This document shows, one piece after another, positions 50,909 to 59,615 of a DNA stretch of 64,000 nt. Under the pieces are notes generated by a model. The model saw only the letters and a list, made by a program, of their open reading frames with translations. It was not told the origin of the DNA and did not search any database. The stretch spans positions 124,001 to 188,000 of the forward strand of contig BMSW01000008.1 of the NCBI GenBank assembly GCA_014649355.1, given 5' to 3'. A program made the position numbers and the translations under genes. How positions within the stretch are numbered: position 1 is the stretch's first letter; every line of letters starts with the position of its first letter. The DNA comes from Streptomyces althioticus (lineage in GTDB: Bacteria > Actinomycetota > Actinomycetes > Streptomycetales > Streptomycetaceae).

Positions 50909-52057
50909 ATGTACGCGAGGCTGCCGCGGCGGCAGGGCCCGCTGCCGGAACAGACCGCAGAAACGAACAGGCGCCTTCCGGGCCCGGCCATCGGACCCGT
51001 CGCCCACCGGCACGGCACCGGCGACGCGGCGGCCGCCCACCTGGCCGCCCTGCAGCGCAGCGCCGGCAACGCGGCGGTCGCCCGGACGCTGAGCCGCACC
51101 CCTGTGCAGCGCTACGCGGGTCCGGCCGAGGAACGGGACGTCGCGGACACCGCCTCGTACGACCGGATCTCGCAGAACGGGAAGATCGCCGTCTCCGGCC
51201 GTCAGGAGGCCTACGCCGATGCCGCGCTGATCGACGAGGCCAATGGCGCGCTGGCTGCGCTGGACCGGGTCCGCATCCGTCTCGAAGCGGGCCGGGAGGT
51301 GAGGATCGACGGCAGGGTGCTGCGTCGGGTACTCCCCGTCTTCGCCACGAGGGAGGCGGCCGGGGAGGCGCGGACGAACCCGGACCACGAGCCCATCGCG
51401 GGCGAGGACGCGCAGACCAGGCAGAACAAACTCGCCTCCTACCGGCAGAGCGTGGTCGAGCCGCCGGCCGCTCTCGGCCGCCTGCTCGAGGACGTCACCA
51501 GACTCCTGAACGCACGCAGCCCTGACAAGCGGGCTGTCGGAGAGGTTCATCAGCGGCTGCTCAGGCTCGCGCTGGACGCCCTGGGAGCGGGCTGGGCCGC
51601 CGGGAACGTCCCGGTGGACCCTACCCGTGACACGACTGAGTACCTGAAGACAGCGGGGAAGGTCATCGGTGAGATCGTCGTGAAGTACGCCGACTCCCGG
51701 CAGCCGGAGAGCGCGATCCGGGACCTTCTCATCACGATGCCCAACGACTGCCAGGCCGGCGCGCAGCGGCTGCTCGGAATCGCGGGGGGCGACCTCCAGC
51801 AGGCACGTCCCGATCCCGCGATCGGTGAGAACCACTACGTGAACCTGAGCGACATGAACGGCCGGTGGAACAACCACTTCGCCGCAGTGATCATGCGCGA
51901 CGGGGACGACAGCCTCACCTTCGAGACGGCGGCGGACAGCACCAGCCCGATCGGAGAGGGAAAATCCCTCGGCTACTTCGCGCTGTACGGCAGGCACGGC
52001 ACGGACCAGTCCTTCGGCGCGGACCTCCGCCGGCAGAACGCCGGGGGAGGAGGCTGA
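50909..52057 (+). CDS. candidate contractile-injection-system effector with possible papain-like domain
   Basis: About 382 residues from ATG 50909 (GAAAGAGAG upstream; GTG 50885 possible). No signal peptide. The N-terminal region carries LAALQRSAGNAAVARTLSR and PVQR, the LQRxAGN pattern I associate with proteins linked to extracellular contractile injection systems (near DUF4157-type proteins). The middle is helical. The C-terminal ~110 residues show Cys281 (MPNDCQAGAQRLLG), His323 (WNNHFAAVI) and Glu339 (LTFETAAD), a spacing that could form a cysteine-protease-like triad. Composition is slightly less GC-rich than its neighbours. No eCIS structural genes lie in the window. Function is inferred. 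Confidence 0.6.
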   Translation: MYARLPRRQGPLPEQTAETNRRLPGPAIGPVAHRHGTGDAAAAHLAALQRSAGNAAVARTLSRTPVQRYAGPAEERDVADTASYDRISQNGKIAVSGRQEAYADAALIDEANGALAALDRVRIRLEAGREVRIDGRVLRRVLPVFATREAAGEARTNPDHEPIAGEDAQTRQNKLASYRQSVVEPPAALGRLLEDVTRLLNARSPDKRAVGEVHQRLLRLALDALGAGWAAGNVPVDPTRDTTEYLKTAGKVIGEIVVKYADSRQPESAIRDLLITMPNDCQAGAQRLLGIAGGDLQQARPDPAIGENHYVNLSDMNGRWNNHFAAVIMRDGDDSLTFETAADSTSPIGEGKSLGYFALYGRHGTDQSFGADLRRQNAGGGG

Positions 52058-52073
52058 GCCGGCGGCTGGTGCC

Positions 52074-52685
52074 TCAAGGGGAGAGGCGGTGGACGCTGAC
52101 CGCGTAACCGCCGCCTTCGTAGGGGGCGGCGTCCCAGGTGGCGAAGCGGTCGACGAGCGTGAGGCCGGCCGCGGCGCCGCAGGCGTCGTACTCCGGCAGC
52201 GTGAGGGTGGGCGGCACGGGCAGGTGGGCGGCGTCCAGGCCGAAGCCCGCGACCAGCAGGCCGCCCGGGCGCAGGGCCGCGGCCAGCCGGGCGACGACGG
52301 TGGCCTCCGTCCCGGGGGTGAGGAGAGGGAGGACGTTGCCGGCGGCGACCACGACGTCGAAGTCCGCGGCGATGCCGAGCGCGGCGGGATCGAACGCGGC
52401 GAGATCGGCCCGGAAGAAGGGCAGGTGCGGCGCCTCGGCCCGGGCCACGTCCAGCATGGAGGCGTCCAGGTCGACCCCCACGCAGTCGTACCCGAGCTCG
52501 GCCAGCCTGATCATGACCCGGCCGGTTCCGCAGCCCGCGTCGAGCACCCGCGCCCCGGCGGGTGCCAGGGCGGCGCAGAAGGCCGCCTCGCCGTGCACGT
52601 CCTTCCCGCTGCGGGCCAGCGCCTCGAAGCGGGCGGCATACGCGCTTCCCGTGGTCCCACCGGTCAGTTCCTGCCAACGGCTCAT
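52074..52685 (-). CDS. class I SAM-dependent methyltransferase
   Basis: 203 residues. SAM motif I VLDAGCGTGRVMIRLAELG (about 48-66), acidic motif GVDLDASML, DVVVAAGNVLPLL and LRPGGLLVAGF. Methyltransferase-11/25-like; substrate unknown. Convergent with the effector-like gene, with only 16 bp between stops, so not obviously functionally linked to it. Confidence 0.85.
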   Translation of the reverse strand: MSRWQELTGGTTGSAYAARFEALARSGKDVHGEAAFCAALAPAGARVLDAGCGTGRVMIRLAELGYDCVGVDLDASMLDVARAEAPHLPFFRADLAAFDPAALGIAADFDVVVAAGNVLPLLTPGTEATVVARLAAALRPGGLLVAGFGLDAAHLPVPPTLTLPEYDACGAAAGLTLVDRFATWDAAPYEGGGYAVSVHRLSP

Positions 52686-52831
52686 GGGACCGACTATAGG
52701 TCGGCCGTGGGCCGGCCACGGATCAGCCCGCGCCTGCCGAGGACAGGGGCGTCCGGGGGACGCCCTCGTGCCCCGCAGGACCCGGCCACGCGCGTGACGC
52801 CGGCGCCGTCTGACGCCCGCCGGCGCGGGCG

Positions 52832-53857
52832 TCAGACGGCGCCGGCGGCCGGGACCGCGGTGCCCTCGGCGGCCGGCTGCGGGTGCACGCAGTGCCAGCG
52901 GTGGCCGTCGCCGTCCCCCGACGCGGGCGGGAACGCGGCCGCGCAGGCGTCGTCCGCCTTCCAGCAGCGGGTGCGGAACGGGCAGCCGGACGGCGGGTTC
53001 GTCGCCGACGGCACCGGGCCGTGCAGCACGATCCGCTCGGGACGCTCCAGCAGGCTGGGCGTGGCCGACAGCAGCGCCTCGGTGTACGGGTGCCGGGAGT
53101 CGCCGGTGACCCGCGCGGCCCCGCCCTCCTCCACCACCCGGCCGAGGTACAGCACCGCGATCCGGTCGGCCAGGTAGCGCACGGTCTGCACGTCGTGCGA
53201 GATGAAGACCATCGCCAGGCCGAGCCGGGCACGCAGGTCCACCAGCAGGTTGAGGATCTGCGCGCGCACCGACACGTCCAGGGCACTGGTCGGCTCGTCG
53301 GCGACGATCAGTCCCGGCTCCAGCGCCAGGGCGCGGGCGATCGCCACCCGCTGGCGCTGCCCGCCGGACAGCTGCCCGGGCAGGGCCTCCAGCGTGTGTC
53401 CGGGCAGGCCCACCAGGTCCAGCAGCTCCTCGACGCGCGACTCACGCTCGGCGCGGGTTCCCCGCCCGTGCACGTCCAGCGGGTCGCGCAGGATCCGCCG
53501 TACCGGCAGGCGCGGGTTCAGGGCGGTCGACGGGTCCTGGAAGATCACGCCGACGCTCGCGCCGAAGCGGGTGCGGCGTTCCGCGGCCGGCATCTCCCAC
53601 AGGTCCTGGCCCTTGAAGTACACCCGGCCCTCGGTCGGCCGCTGGAGCCCGGTGACCACCCGCGCGAGGGTGGACTTGCCGCAGCCGGACTCGCCGACCA
53701 GCCCCAGGATCTCGCCGCGCCGCACTTCCAGGGAGGCGTCGGTCAGGGCGTGCACGGCGTCCCGGCGCAGGATGCCTCCGCTGCGCGCCTTGTGCTGGAC
53801 GTGGATGCCGTCGAGCCGCACCAGCGGGTCGGTCATGGTTTCCTCGGGGGCGTTCAT
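52832..53857 (-). CDS. siaI: ABC transporter ATPase, sialic-acid/peptide importer (OppF/SatD-like)
   Basis: About 341 residues from ATG 53857, overlapping the preceding gene by 4 nt. Walker A GLVGESGCGKSTLA, Q-loop VIFQDPSTALNP, signature LSGGQRQRVAIARAL, Walker B LIVADEPTSALD, H-loop FISHD. The C-terminal oligopeptide-type extension has the expected Cys pattern (PSGCPFRTRCWKADDAC). Last gene of a four-gene importer operon whose divergent regulator and neighbours point to sialic acid. Confidence 0.85.
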   Translation of the reverse strand: MNAPEETMTDPLVRLDGIHVQHKARSGGILRRDAVHALTDASLEVRRGEILGLVGESGCGKSTLARVVTGLQRPTEGRVYFKGQDLWEMPAAERRTRFGASVGVIFQDPSTALNPRLPVRRILRDPLDVHGRGTRAERESRVEELLDLVGLPGHTLEALPGQLSGGQRQRVAIARALALEPGLIVADEPTSALDVSVRAQILNLLVDLRARLGLAMVFISHDVQTVRYLADRIAVLYLGRVVEEGGAARVTGDSRHPYTEALLSATPSLLERPERIVLHGPVPSATNPPSGCPFRTRCWKADDACAAAFPPASGDGDGHRWHCVHPQPAAEGTAVPAAGAV

Positions 53858-55830
53858 CGGGCACCCTCCAGCGACTTGGCCGACGGGCGCACGGGCGCCG
53901 GGTGGTGGCAGGCGAACAGGTGGTCGGGGGAGTCGCCGCGGTCGGTGGCGGGCGGCGGGGTGGTGGCGCACAGCTCGGTGGCGGCGGTGCAGCGCGAGGC
54001 GAACCGGCAGCCGGCGCCGAACGCCTTCGGCGCGGGCACCACACCACGGATCTGGTGCAGCCGCTCGGCGCCCGCCTCCAGCGAGACGACGGAGCCCAGC
54101 AGGCCCCGGCTGTAGTGGTGGGCCGGGTCGGTCAGCAGGGAGCGGGTGTCACCGGCCTCCGCGACCTGCCCGGCGTACATGACCGCGACCCGGTGGGCGA
54201 GGTCGCCGACCAGGGCCAGGTCGTGCGAGACCAGCACCATGGCGAAGCCGAGCTCGTCGCGCAGCCGCACCAGCAGCTCGACGACCTGGGCCTGCACCGT
54301 CACGTCGAGCGCGGTGGTCGGCTCGTCGGCGATGAGCAGGCGCGGGCTGCGGGAGAGCGCCATCGCGATGAGCACGCGCTGGCGCTGGCCGCCGGAGAGC
54401 TCGTGCGGGTAGCTGCGCAGGGTGCGCTCGGGGGACAGGCCGACCAGTTCGAGCAGTTCGGCCGGGGTGCGGGTGCCGCCCCGGGAGGTGAGCCGCTTGA
54501 GCTGGGTGCCGATCAGCACCGACGGGTTCAGCGACGACATGGCGTCCTGGTAGACCATCGCGATCTCCGGACCCATCAGCGCCCGGCGTTCCTTCGGCGA
54601 CAGTTTCAGCAGGTCGCGGCCCCGGTAGAGGATCTCTCCCGACGCCACGGCGTTACGGGCCAGCAGGCCCATGACGGCCAGGCTGGTGATCGACTTGCCG
54701 CAGCCCGACTCGCCGACGAGGCCCAGCGTCTCGCCCTCGCGGACCGTGAAGGAGATGCCGTCGACGACGGGGATGTCGCCGTACCGGTCGGGGAAGCGGA
54801 TCGACAGGTCGCGTACGACGAGCAGGTCGGCGGCGTCCTCGGCGAGCGGCGGCACGGCGGGTTCCGTGGCCTCGATCCGGACGGCGAGTTCGGTGAGCGC
54901 GGCGTCGGCGGCGGTCCGGTCGGCGGCGGGCTCGGCGGCGGCGATCTTCTCGACGGTGTCGCCGCCGTCGGCGCGGGCCTTGTCCGGGGAGGCGGCGGCG
55001 TCCGTCATGCCCTCGGACAGGACGTTCAGCGCGAGGACCGTGATCAGCAGGCACAGGCCCGGGAAGAGGGTCGCCCACCAGCCACCGGAGAGCAGGATCT
55101 GCCGGCCGTAGGCCAGCACGCTGCCCCAGCTGGGGTCGGGGTCCTGCACGCCCGCGCCGATGAAGGACAGGCTCGCCTCGAAGATGATCGAGTCGGCCAC
55201 CATGACGGTCGCGAACACCAGCACCGGCGCCGCGCAGTTGACGGCGACGTGCCGGGCCACGATGTAGTGGCGGCGGGCGCCGATGACCTGCTCAGCGGCG
55301 ACGTAGTCCTCGCCGTACTGCTCCAGCACGTTGGCCCGGACGACCCGGGCGAGCGAGGGCGAGTAGACGAAGGCGATGGTGAAGATGATGACCGGGACGC
55401 TGGCCCCGAACACGGCGACCAGCACGGCGGCCAGCGCGATCGGCGGGAACGACATGACGACGTCCAGCGTGCGCATCACCGACTCGTCGGCGAACTTGCG
55501 CGAGGTGGCCGCCAGGGCGCCCAGGGACGAGCCGATGGCCAGCGCGAGGAGGGTCGCGCCGAACCCGATGACCAGGGAGTAGCGGGCGCCGTGCACGACG
55601 CGGGCGAACACGTCGCGGCCGGCCCGGTCGGTGCCGAACCAGTGGTCGGCGCCCGGCGGCAGGGCCGGGGTGCCGGTGGCGAGCGGGTCCTGGGTGAGCA
55701 GCGGTGCGAAGACGGCGCCCAGCACGACGACGACGAGGACCGCGAGCGCGATCCGGGAGGGCAGGGGCAGGCGGCACAGGCGGGTGCCGGGCCGGAGCCG
55801 CTCGGCGAGGGAGCGTGGAGCGAACATCAC
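53854..55830 (-). CDS. siaG: fused permease-ATPase of the sialic-acid/peptide importer (SatC/SiaG-like)
   Basis: 658 residues. The N-terminal ~285 are a DppC-type permease (about six helices, EAA-like loop DYVAAEQVIGARRHYIVARHV). A Glu/Ala linker (about 285-335) leads to a complete DppD-type ATPase: GLVGESGCGKSITSLA, MVYQDAMSSLNP, LSGGQRQRVLIAMAL, LLIADEPTTALD and C-terminal Cys cluster. This fusion of second permease and first ATPase is what I recall for SatC (Haemophilus ducreyi) and SiaG (Corynebacterium glutamicum). GTG 55830 or ATG 55827; the stop of the preceding gene overlaps. Confidence 0.87.
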   Translation of the reverse strand: MMFAPRSLAERLRPGTRLCRLPLPSRIALAVLVVVVLGAVFAPLLTQDPLATGTPALPPGADHWFGTDRAGRDVFARVVHGARYSLVIGFGATLLALAIGSSLGALAATSRKFADESVMRTLDVVMSFPPIALAAVLVAVFGASVPVIIFTIAFVYSPSLARVVRANVLEQYGEDYVAAEQVIGARRHYIVARHVAVNCAAPVLVFATVMVADSIIFEASLSFIGAGVQDPDPSWGSVLAYGRQILLSGGWWATLFPGLCLLITVLALNVLSEGMTDAAASPDKARADGGDTVEKIAAAEPAADRTAADAALTELAVRIEATEPAVPPLAEDAADLLVVRDLSIRFPDRYGDIPVVDGISFTVREGETLGLVGESGCGKSITSLAVMGLLARNAVASGEILYRGRDLLKLSPKERRALMGPEIAMVYQDAMSSLNPSVLIGTQLKRLTSRGGTRTPAELLELVGLSPERTLRSYPHELSGGQRQRVLIAMALSRSPRLLIADEPTTALDVTVQAQVVELLVRLRDELGFAMVLVSHDLALVGDLAHRVAVMYAGQVAEAGDTRSLLTDPAHHYSRGLLGSVVSLEAGAERLHQIRGVVPAPKAFGAGCRFASRCTAATELCATTPPPATDRGDSPDHLFACHHPAPVRPSAKSLEGAR

Positions 55831-56777
55831 ACCGTCCTGATGCGCGGGTTGACGAGCAGGTAGAGCAGGTCGACGACGACGTTGACCACGAGGAACGCGA
55901 CGGCGATCGTCAGCACGGTGCCCTGGACCAGGCCCACGTCGCCCCCGTTGACGCCTTCGAGGATCAGCTTGCCCATGCCGGGCAGGTCGAAGATCGCCTC
56001 GATGACGACGGCGCCGCTGAGCATGTAGCCCACCTTGACGCCGAGCACGGTCAGCGGGGTGATCAGGGAGTTGCGCAGCACCGACCGGATGATCATGAAG
56101 GGGGGCAGGCCGCTGCCGCGGGCGGTGCGCACGTAGTCCCGGTCGAGTTCGGCGACCATCGAGGTGCGGATCAGCCGGGCCAGCGAGGAGGCGACCGGCA
56201 GGGCGAGGGCCACGGCGGGCAGCGCGAGGCTCTCCAGCCAGCCGCTGAAGGAGTCGGCCGGGTTGACGTAGCCGCCGGTCGGGAAGACCGGCATGTTCAG
56301 CGCGAACTGCTGGATGAGCAGGACACCGATCCAGAACGAGGGCAGGGCGATGCCGATCATCGACAGCACCCGGAAGACCTGGTCGGGCCAGCGGTCGCGG
56401 TACACGGCGCTGGTGACGCCGAGGACCAGGGCCAGCACGATGGCCAGCGTGAGGCCGAGCAGCGTCAGCTGGAGGGTGAGCGGGAACGCGTTGGCGATCC
56501 GGTCGGCGACCGGCTGGCTGGGCGCCACGGTGACCCCGAGGTCGCCCTGCACCAGATCGCCGAGGAAGGCGAAGTAGCGGACTGGCAGCGGGTCGTTGAG
56601 ACCGTTCTCCTCGGCGAACGCGGCCCGCGCCTCGGGGCTGGCGCTGTCGCCGAGCGCGTTGTACGCGGGGTCGGCCGGCGAGAACTGCAGGACGACGAAG
56701 ACCAGCAGGGCGATGCCGAGGATCATCACCGGCATCATCGCGACGCGGCGCAGCGCGAGCCGGAGAAAAGCAACCAT
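55827..56777 (-). CDS. siaF: ABC permease of the sialic-acid/peptide importer (DppB/SatB-like)
   Basis: 316 residues with six membrane helices and the DppB N-terminus (FLRLALRRVAMMPVMILGIALLVFVVLQFSPADPAYNALG). Coupling loop DYVRTARGSGLPPFMIIRSVLRNSL. It overlaps the fused permease-ATPase by about 4 nt. Forms the channel with the permease half of the next gene. Confidence 0.87.
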   Translation of the reverse strand: MVAFLRLALRRVAMMPVMILGIALLVFVVLQFSPADPAYNALGDSASPEARAAFAEENGLNDPLPVRYFAFLGDLVQGDLGVTVAPSQPVADRIANAFPLTLQLTLLGLTLAIVLALVLGVTSAVYRDRWPDQVFRVLSMIGIALPSFWIGVLLIQQFALNMPVFPTGGYVNPADSFSGWLESLALPAVALALPVASSLARLIRTSMVAELDRDYVRTARGSGLPPFMIIRSVLRNSLITPLTVLGVKVGYMLSGAVVIEAIFDLPGMGKLILEGVNGGDVGLVQGTVLTIAVAFLVVNVVVDLLYLLVNPRIRTV

Positions 56778-56852
56778 CGTGAGGTTCCTAGCGATTGGGG
56801 CGGGGGCCGCCGCCCGTCACGGCGCGGCGGCCCGTCGGCCGGGGCGTGCGGG

Positions 56853-58448
56853 TCAGGCGCGGCCGACGTCGATGAAGGACAGCCCGGTGGTGGGCAGCGG
56901 CTTGAACCCGGTCAGCGTCCCGTCCCGCCAGGCGGTGGGGAGCTTGCGGTGCAGCACCGGGTACAGGGCGGCCTCGTCGGCGACCATGTCGGTCACCTGC
57001 GCCCACAGGTCCTTGCGCTTCGTCTCGTCGGCCTCCGCGGCGGCCTTGTCCAGCAGCGACTTGACCTTCTTGTAGGCGGCGCTGCCCGCCCAGCCGTAGC
57101 GGTTCTCCGGCCAGAAGCCGTAGTAGAACCAGCGCAGCAGCAGGTCCGCGTCGTTGCCGAAGACGGACGGGTCGCCCGGTGCGGCCAGGGCCTCGAAGTC
57201 ACCCTTGTCGATCTTGGCGTACTGCGCGGCGGACTGCTGGATGTCGAGCTTGGCCTCGACGCCGACCGCGGCCCAGCTCTCCTTGATCAGCGGTGCGATG
57301 TCCTTGACCCAGCCGTTGTTGGTGAGCAGCAGCGTGAAGGAGAGCTTGCCCGCGCCCGCCTCGGCGAGCAGCTTCTTGGCCTTGGCCGGGTCGTGGCCGT
57401 AGACGGTGGAGGCCTTGTTGTAGTCGGGGTGCGTGGCCGGCACGTAGCCGGTGGCGGCCTCGGCGTTGCCCAGCAGGGCGGTGGAGATGATCTTCTCGGT
57501 GTCGAGCGCGTAGTGCAGGGCCTGGCGCACCCGCTTGTCGGCGAAGCGCTTGTCCTTGGTGTTGAACATCAGGAAGAGCAGGCCGAAGGACTGGACGGAC
57601 TCCACCTTGTCCTTGCCGGTGATGCCCTTGACGTCGATATAGGGCACGTCCTCGATGGCCTGGACGCGGCCGGACTTGAGGGCGCTGACCCGGGCGGACG
57701 GGTCGGAGATCAGGTGCCAGACCATCTTCTTGGCCTTGGCGGGGTGGGGGCCGTTGTACTTGTCGTACGCCTCCATGACGATCTTGTCCTCGCGGACCGC
57801 CGACACGAAGCGGTAGGGACCCGAGCCGACCGGCTTGGCGTCGAAGGCCTTGGCGTCGGCGCCGGCGATCTTCTTCGGCACGATCCGCACCACGGATATC
57901 CGCGAGGGGAAGAGCGCGAAGGCGTACTTCAGCTTGAACTCGACCGTCGCCGTGTCGACCGCGGTCACCTGGTCGATGAACGGCACGAACTGCGCCATGA
58001 GCGAGGCGTTCTTCGGGTCGAGGACCCGCTCGAAGCTGAACACCACGTCCTCGGCGGTGACCGGCGAGCCGTCGTGGAAGGTGGCACCCTTGCGGAGGGT
58101 CGCCCGGTAGGTGGTCGCGTTGATCTTCTTCGGCATCTCGGTGGCCAGCGTCGGCCGGGCGGCCAGCGTGGCCGGGTCGAGGTCCACCAGGCCCTCGAAG
58201 ATGTGCATGTTGGCGGCGAACGGGGTCGCGCCGGAGGTGATCATGGGGTCGAAGCCCGTGGAGAGGGGGTAGGACAGGCCCGCCTCGATGGTGTCGGAGC
58301 CGCTGCCCGAGCCGTCGGAGCCGTCACCGGTGCTGCTCGGGCCGCCGCACGCGGAGAGGCCCGCGGTGATGGCGGTCGCCGCACCGAGGGCGCCGGTGTA
58401 TCTCATGAAGGTGCGGCGGTCGACGCCGGTTGCGCTGCGCGGGGTCAA
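56853..58448 (-). CDS. siaE: solute-binding lipoprotein of the sialic-acid/peptide importer (SatA/SiaE-like)
   Basis: 531 residues from TTG 58448 (GGAGGG upstream). Tat-type signal (DRRTFMRYTG) followed by lipobox LSAC and a Gly/Ser linker. SBP_bac_5 fold: YRATLRKGATFHDGSPVTAEDVVFSFERVLDPKN, VGSGPYRFVS, FADKRVRQALHYALDTEKI. The family mostly binds oligopeptides; SatA/SiaE relatives bind sialic acid. First gene of the operon, divergent from the NanR-like regulator with an operator between them. Confidence 0.85.
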   Translation of the reverse strand: MTPRSATGVDRRTFMRYTGALGAATAITAGLSACGGPSSTGDGSDGSGSGSDTIEAGLSYPLSTGFDPMITSGATPFAANMHIFEGLVDLDPATLAARPTLATEMPKKINATTYRATLRKGATFHDGSPVTAEDVVFSFERVLDPKNASLMAQFVPFIDQVTAVDTATVEFKLKYAFALFPSRISVVRIVPKKIAGADAKAFDAKPVGSGPYRFVSAVREDKIVMEAYDKYNGPHPAKAKKMVWHLISDPSARVSALKSGRVQAIEDVPYIDVKGITGKDKVESVQSFGLLFLMFNTKDKRFADKRVRQALHYALDTEKIISTALLGNAEAATGYVPATHPDYNKASTVYGHDPAKAKKLLAEAGAGKLSFTLLLTNNGWVKDIAPLIKESWAAVGVEAKLDIQQSAAQYAKIDKGDFEALAAPGDPSVFGNDADLLLRWFYYGFWPENRYGWAGSAAYKKVKSLLDKAAAEADETKRKDLWAQVTDMVADEAALYPVLHRKLPTAWRDGTLTGFKPLPTTGLSFIDVGRA

Positions 58449-58538
58449 GGAACCCTCCTGGCGGGAGTCAAAGACGGGCGAAGAAGCGGAATGGCTGATT
58501 CTGTACGACGGTCCGGCGTGAACGTTTCCCGTCGGAAC

Positions 58539-58563
58539 GCATCAGACGTCTGATGTCTGATGC
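58539..58563. promoter_or_regulatory. NanR-type operator between importer and regulator genes
   Basis: A perfect 16-bp palindrome CATCAGACGTCTGATG (58540-58555) overlaps a second inverted repeat GCATCAGAC-N7-GTCTGATGC (58539-58563), giving three half-sites. It lies 91 bp from the importer start and 46 bp before the regulator start. The same core recurs at 59541-59561. Confidence 0.82.
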
Positions 58564-58608
58564 TTGATAGCGTGGGAACGTAGTCGGGCAAGGGAGAGGG
58601 GTCAAGAG

Positions 58609-59361
58609 GTGGCGGTGGGACAAAGGGCGATTCGGCGTGCCGAACCGGAACCCAAGGCGGTGCGACAGCCGTTGCGCCAGGAGGTCGTGGACGGGATCAA
58701 GTCGTACATTCTGCGCAACGAGCTACGCCCCGGCGACCCTCTGCCGACCGAACCCGCCCTCTGTGAGGCGCTCGGTGCCAGCCGCTCCAGCGTGCGCGAG
58801 GCGATCAGGATCCTCACCGCGCTCGACATCGTCGAGGTGCGCCACGGGCACGGCACCTACGTGGGCCGGCTGAGCCTGTCCGCGCTGGTGGAGAGCCTGG
58901 CGTTCCGCGGGCTGCTCAGCCCGGACGACGACTTCCAGGTGATGAGCGACCTCATCGAGGTGCGCGAGCTGTTCGAGCGGGGCATGGCCGAGCGGCTCGT
59001 CGAGGCGCTCAGCGACGAGCAGATCGACCGGCTGGCCGACCTGGTCGACGAGATGCGCCGGGCCGGCGCCGGTGAGGGGCACGGCTTCGTCGAGGCCGAC
59101 CGCGCCTTCCACACCCTGCTGCTCGCCCCTCTCGGCAACGACCTCATCGGCCAGCTCTCCTCGGCGTTCTGGGACGTGTACGTCATCGTCGCGCCCCACC
59201 TCGACGTGTTCACCCACGAACACGAGGCCGCCACCATCGCCAACCACCAGCGGATCGTGGACGCGGTGCGCGACCGGGACGCCGCCGAGTTCGCGGCAGC
59301 CCTGAGCGAGCACTACGAGCCCGTGCGGCAGCGCATCGCGGAGGCCCGGGCGCGCCGCTGA
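58609..59361 (+). CDS. nanR: FadR-type GntR regulator of sialic-acid genes (NanR-like)
   Basis: About 250 residues from GTG 58609 (AGGGAGAGGGG seven nt upstream; a TTG at 58564 lies too near the operator). N-terminal winged helix (LPTEPALCEALGASRSSVREAIRIL), C-terminal all-helical FCD domain with metal-binding-type Asp/His residues (SDLIEVRELFERGMAE, ADRAFHTLLL, NHQRIVDAVRDRD). By position between importer and catabolic genes, each preceded by a matching site, it should repress both until sialic acid or a breakdown product binds. Confidence 0.85.
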   Translation: MAVGQRAIRRAEPEPKAVRQPLRQEVVDGIKSYILRNELRPGDPLPTEPALCEALGASRSSVREAIRILTALDIVEVRHGHGTYVGRLSLSALVESLAFRGLLSPDDDFQVMSDLIEVRELFERGMAERLVEALSDEQIDRLADLVDEMRRAGAGEGHGFVEADRAFHTLLLAPLGNDLIGQLSSAFWDVYVIVAPHLDVFTHEHEAATIANHQRIVDAVRDRDAAEFAAALSEHYEPVRQRIAEARARR

Positions 59362-59373
59362 CCGGCGCCGATT

Positions 59374-59412
59374 CGGCGGATGCGGCCCCGGTCACCGGGG
59401 CCGCATCCGCCG
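59374..59412 (+). terminator. strong terminator after nanR
   Basis: CGGCGGATGCGGCCCCGG (59374-59391) pairs perfectly with 59395-59412 across loop TCA: an 18-bp uninterrupted stem 12 nt after the stop codon. No T-tract. Confidence 0.88.
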
Positions 59413-59540
59413 TTCCACGCCGGTGGCGGGGCGATGCCTGCCGTCATGGGGGCGGGGTCCCATCCGTCACGCCGGGGTGGTTCCTGCTTCTCGCAGGAGC
59501 ACTTGACGGTCGTCTGCCCGGGTCTCTAGGGTCCCAGGAC

Positions 59541-59561
59541 AGCAGACATCAGACGTCTGCT
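59541..59561. promoter_or_regulatory. NanR-type operator before the sialic-acid catabolic operon
   Basis: Perfect core CAGACGTCTG (59550-59559) within the outer repeat AGCAGAC-N7-GTCTGCT (59541-59561). It shares CATCAGACGTCTG and the overlapping-repeat layout with 58539-58563. It lies 55 bp before the esterase start. Confidence 0.8.
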
Positions 59562-59615
59562 CTCGACCGTCACCGCGCTGCGCCGCGCGCACGCCTTACC
59601 CACCGGGGCCCCTCC

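Noticed and set aside
50653..53850. A local injection-system or toxin-immunity cluster around the effector-like gene
   Set aside because: Flanking genes are lipoate ligase, methyltransferase and the importer; no sheath, tube, spike or immunity-like gene is visible.
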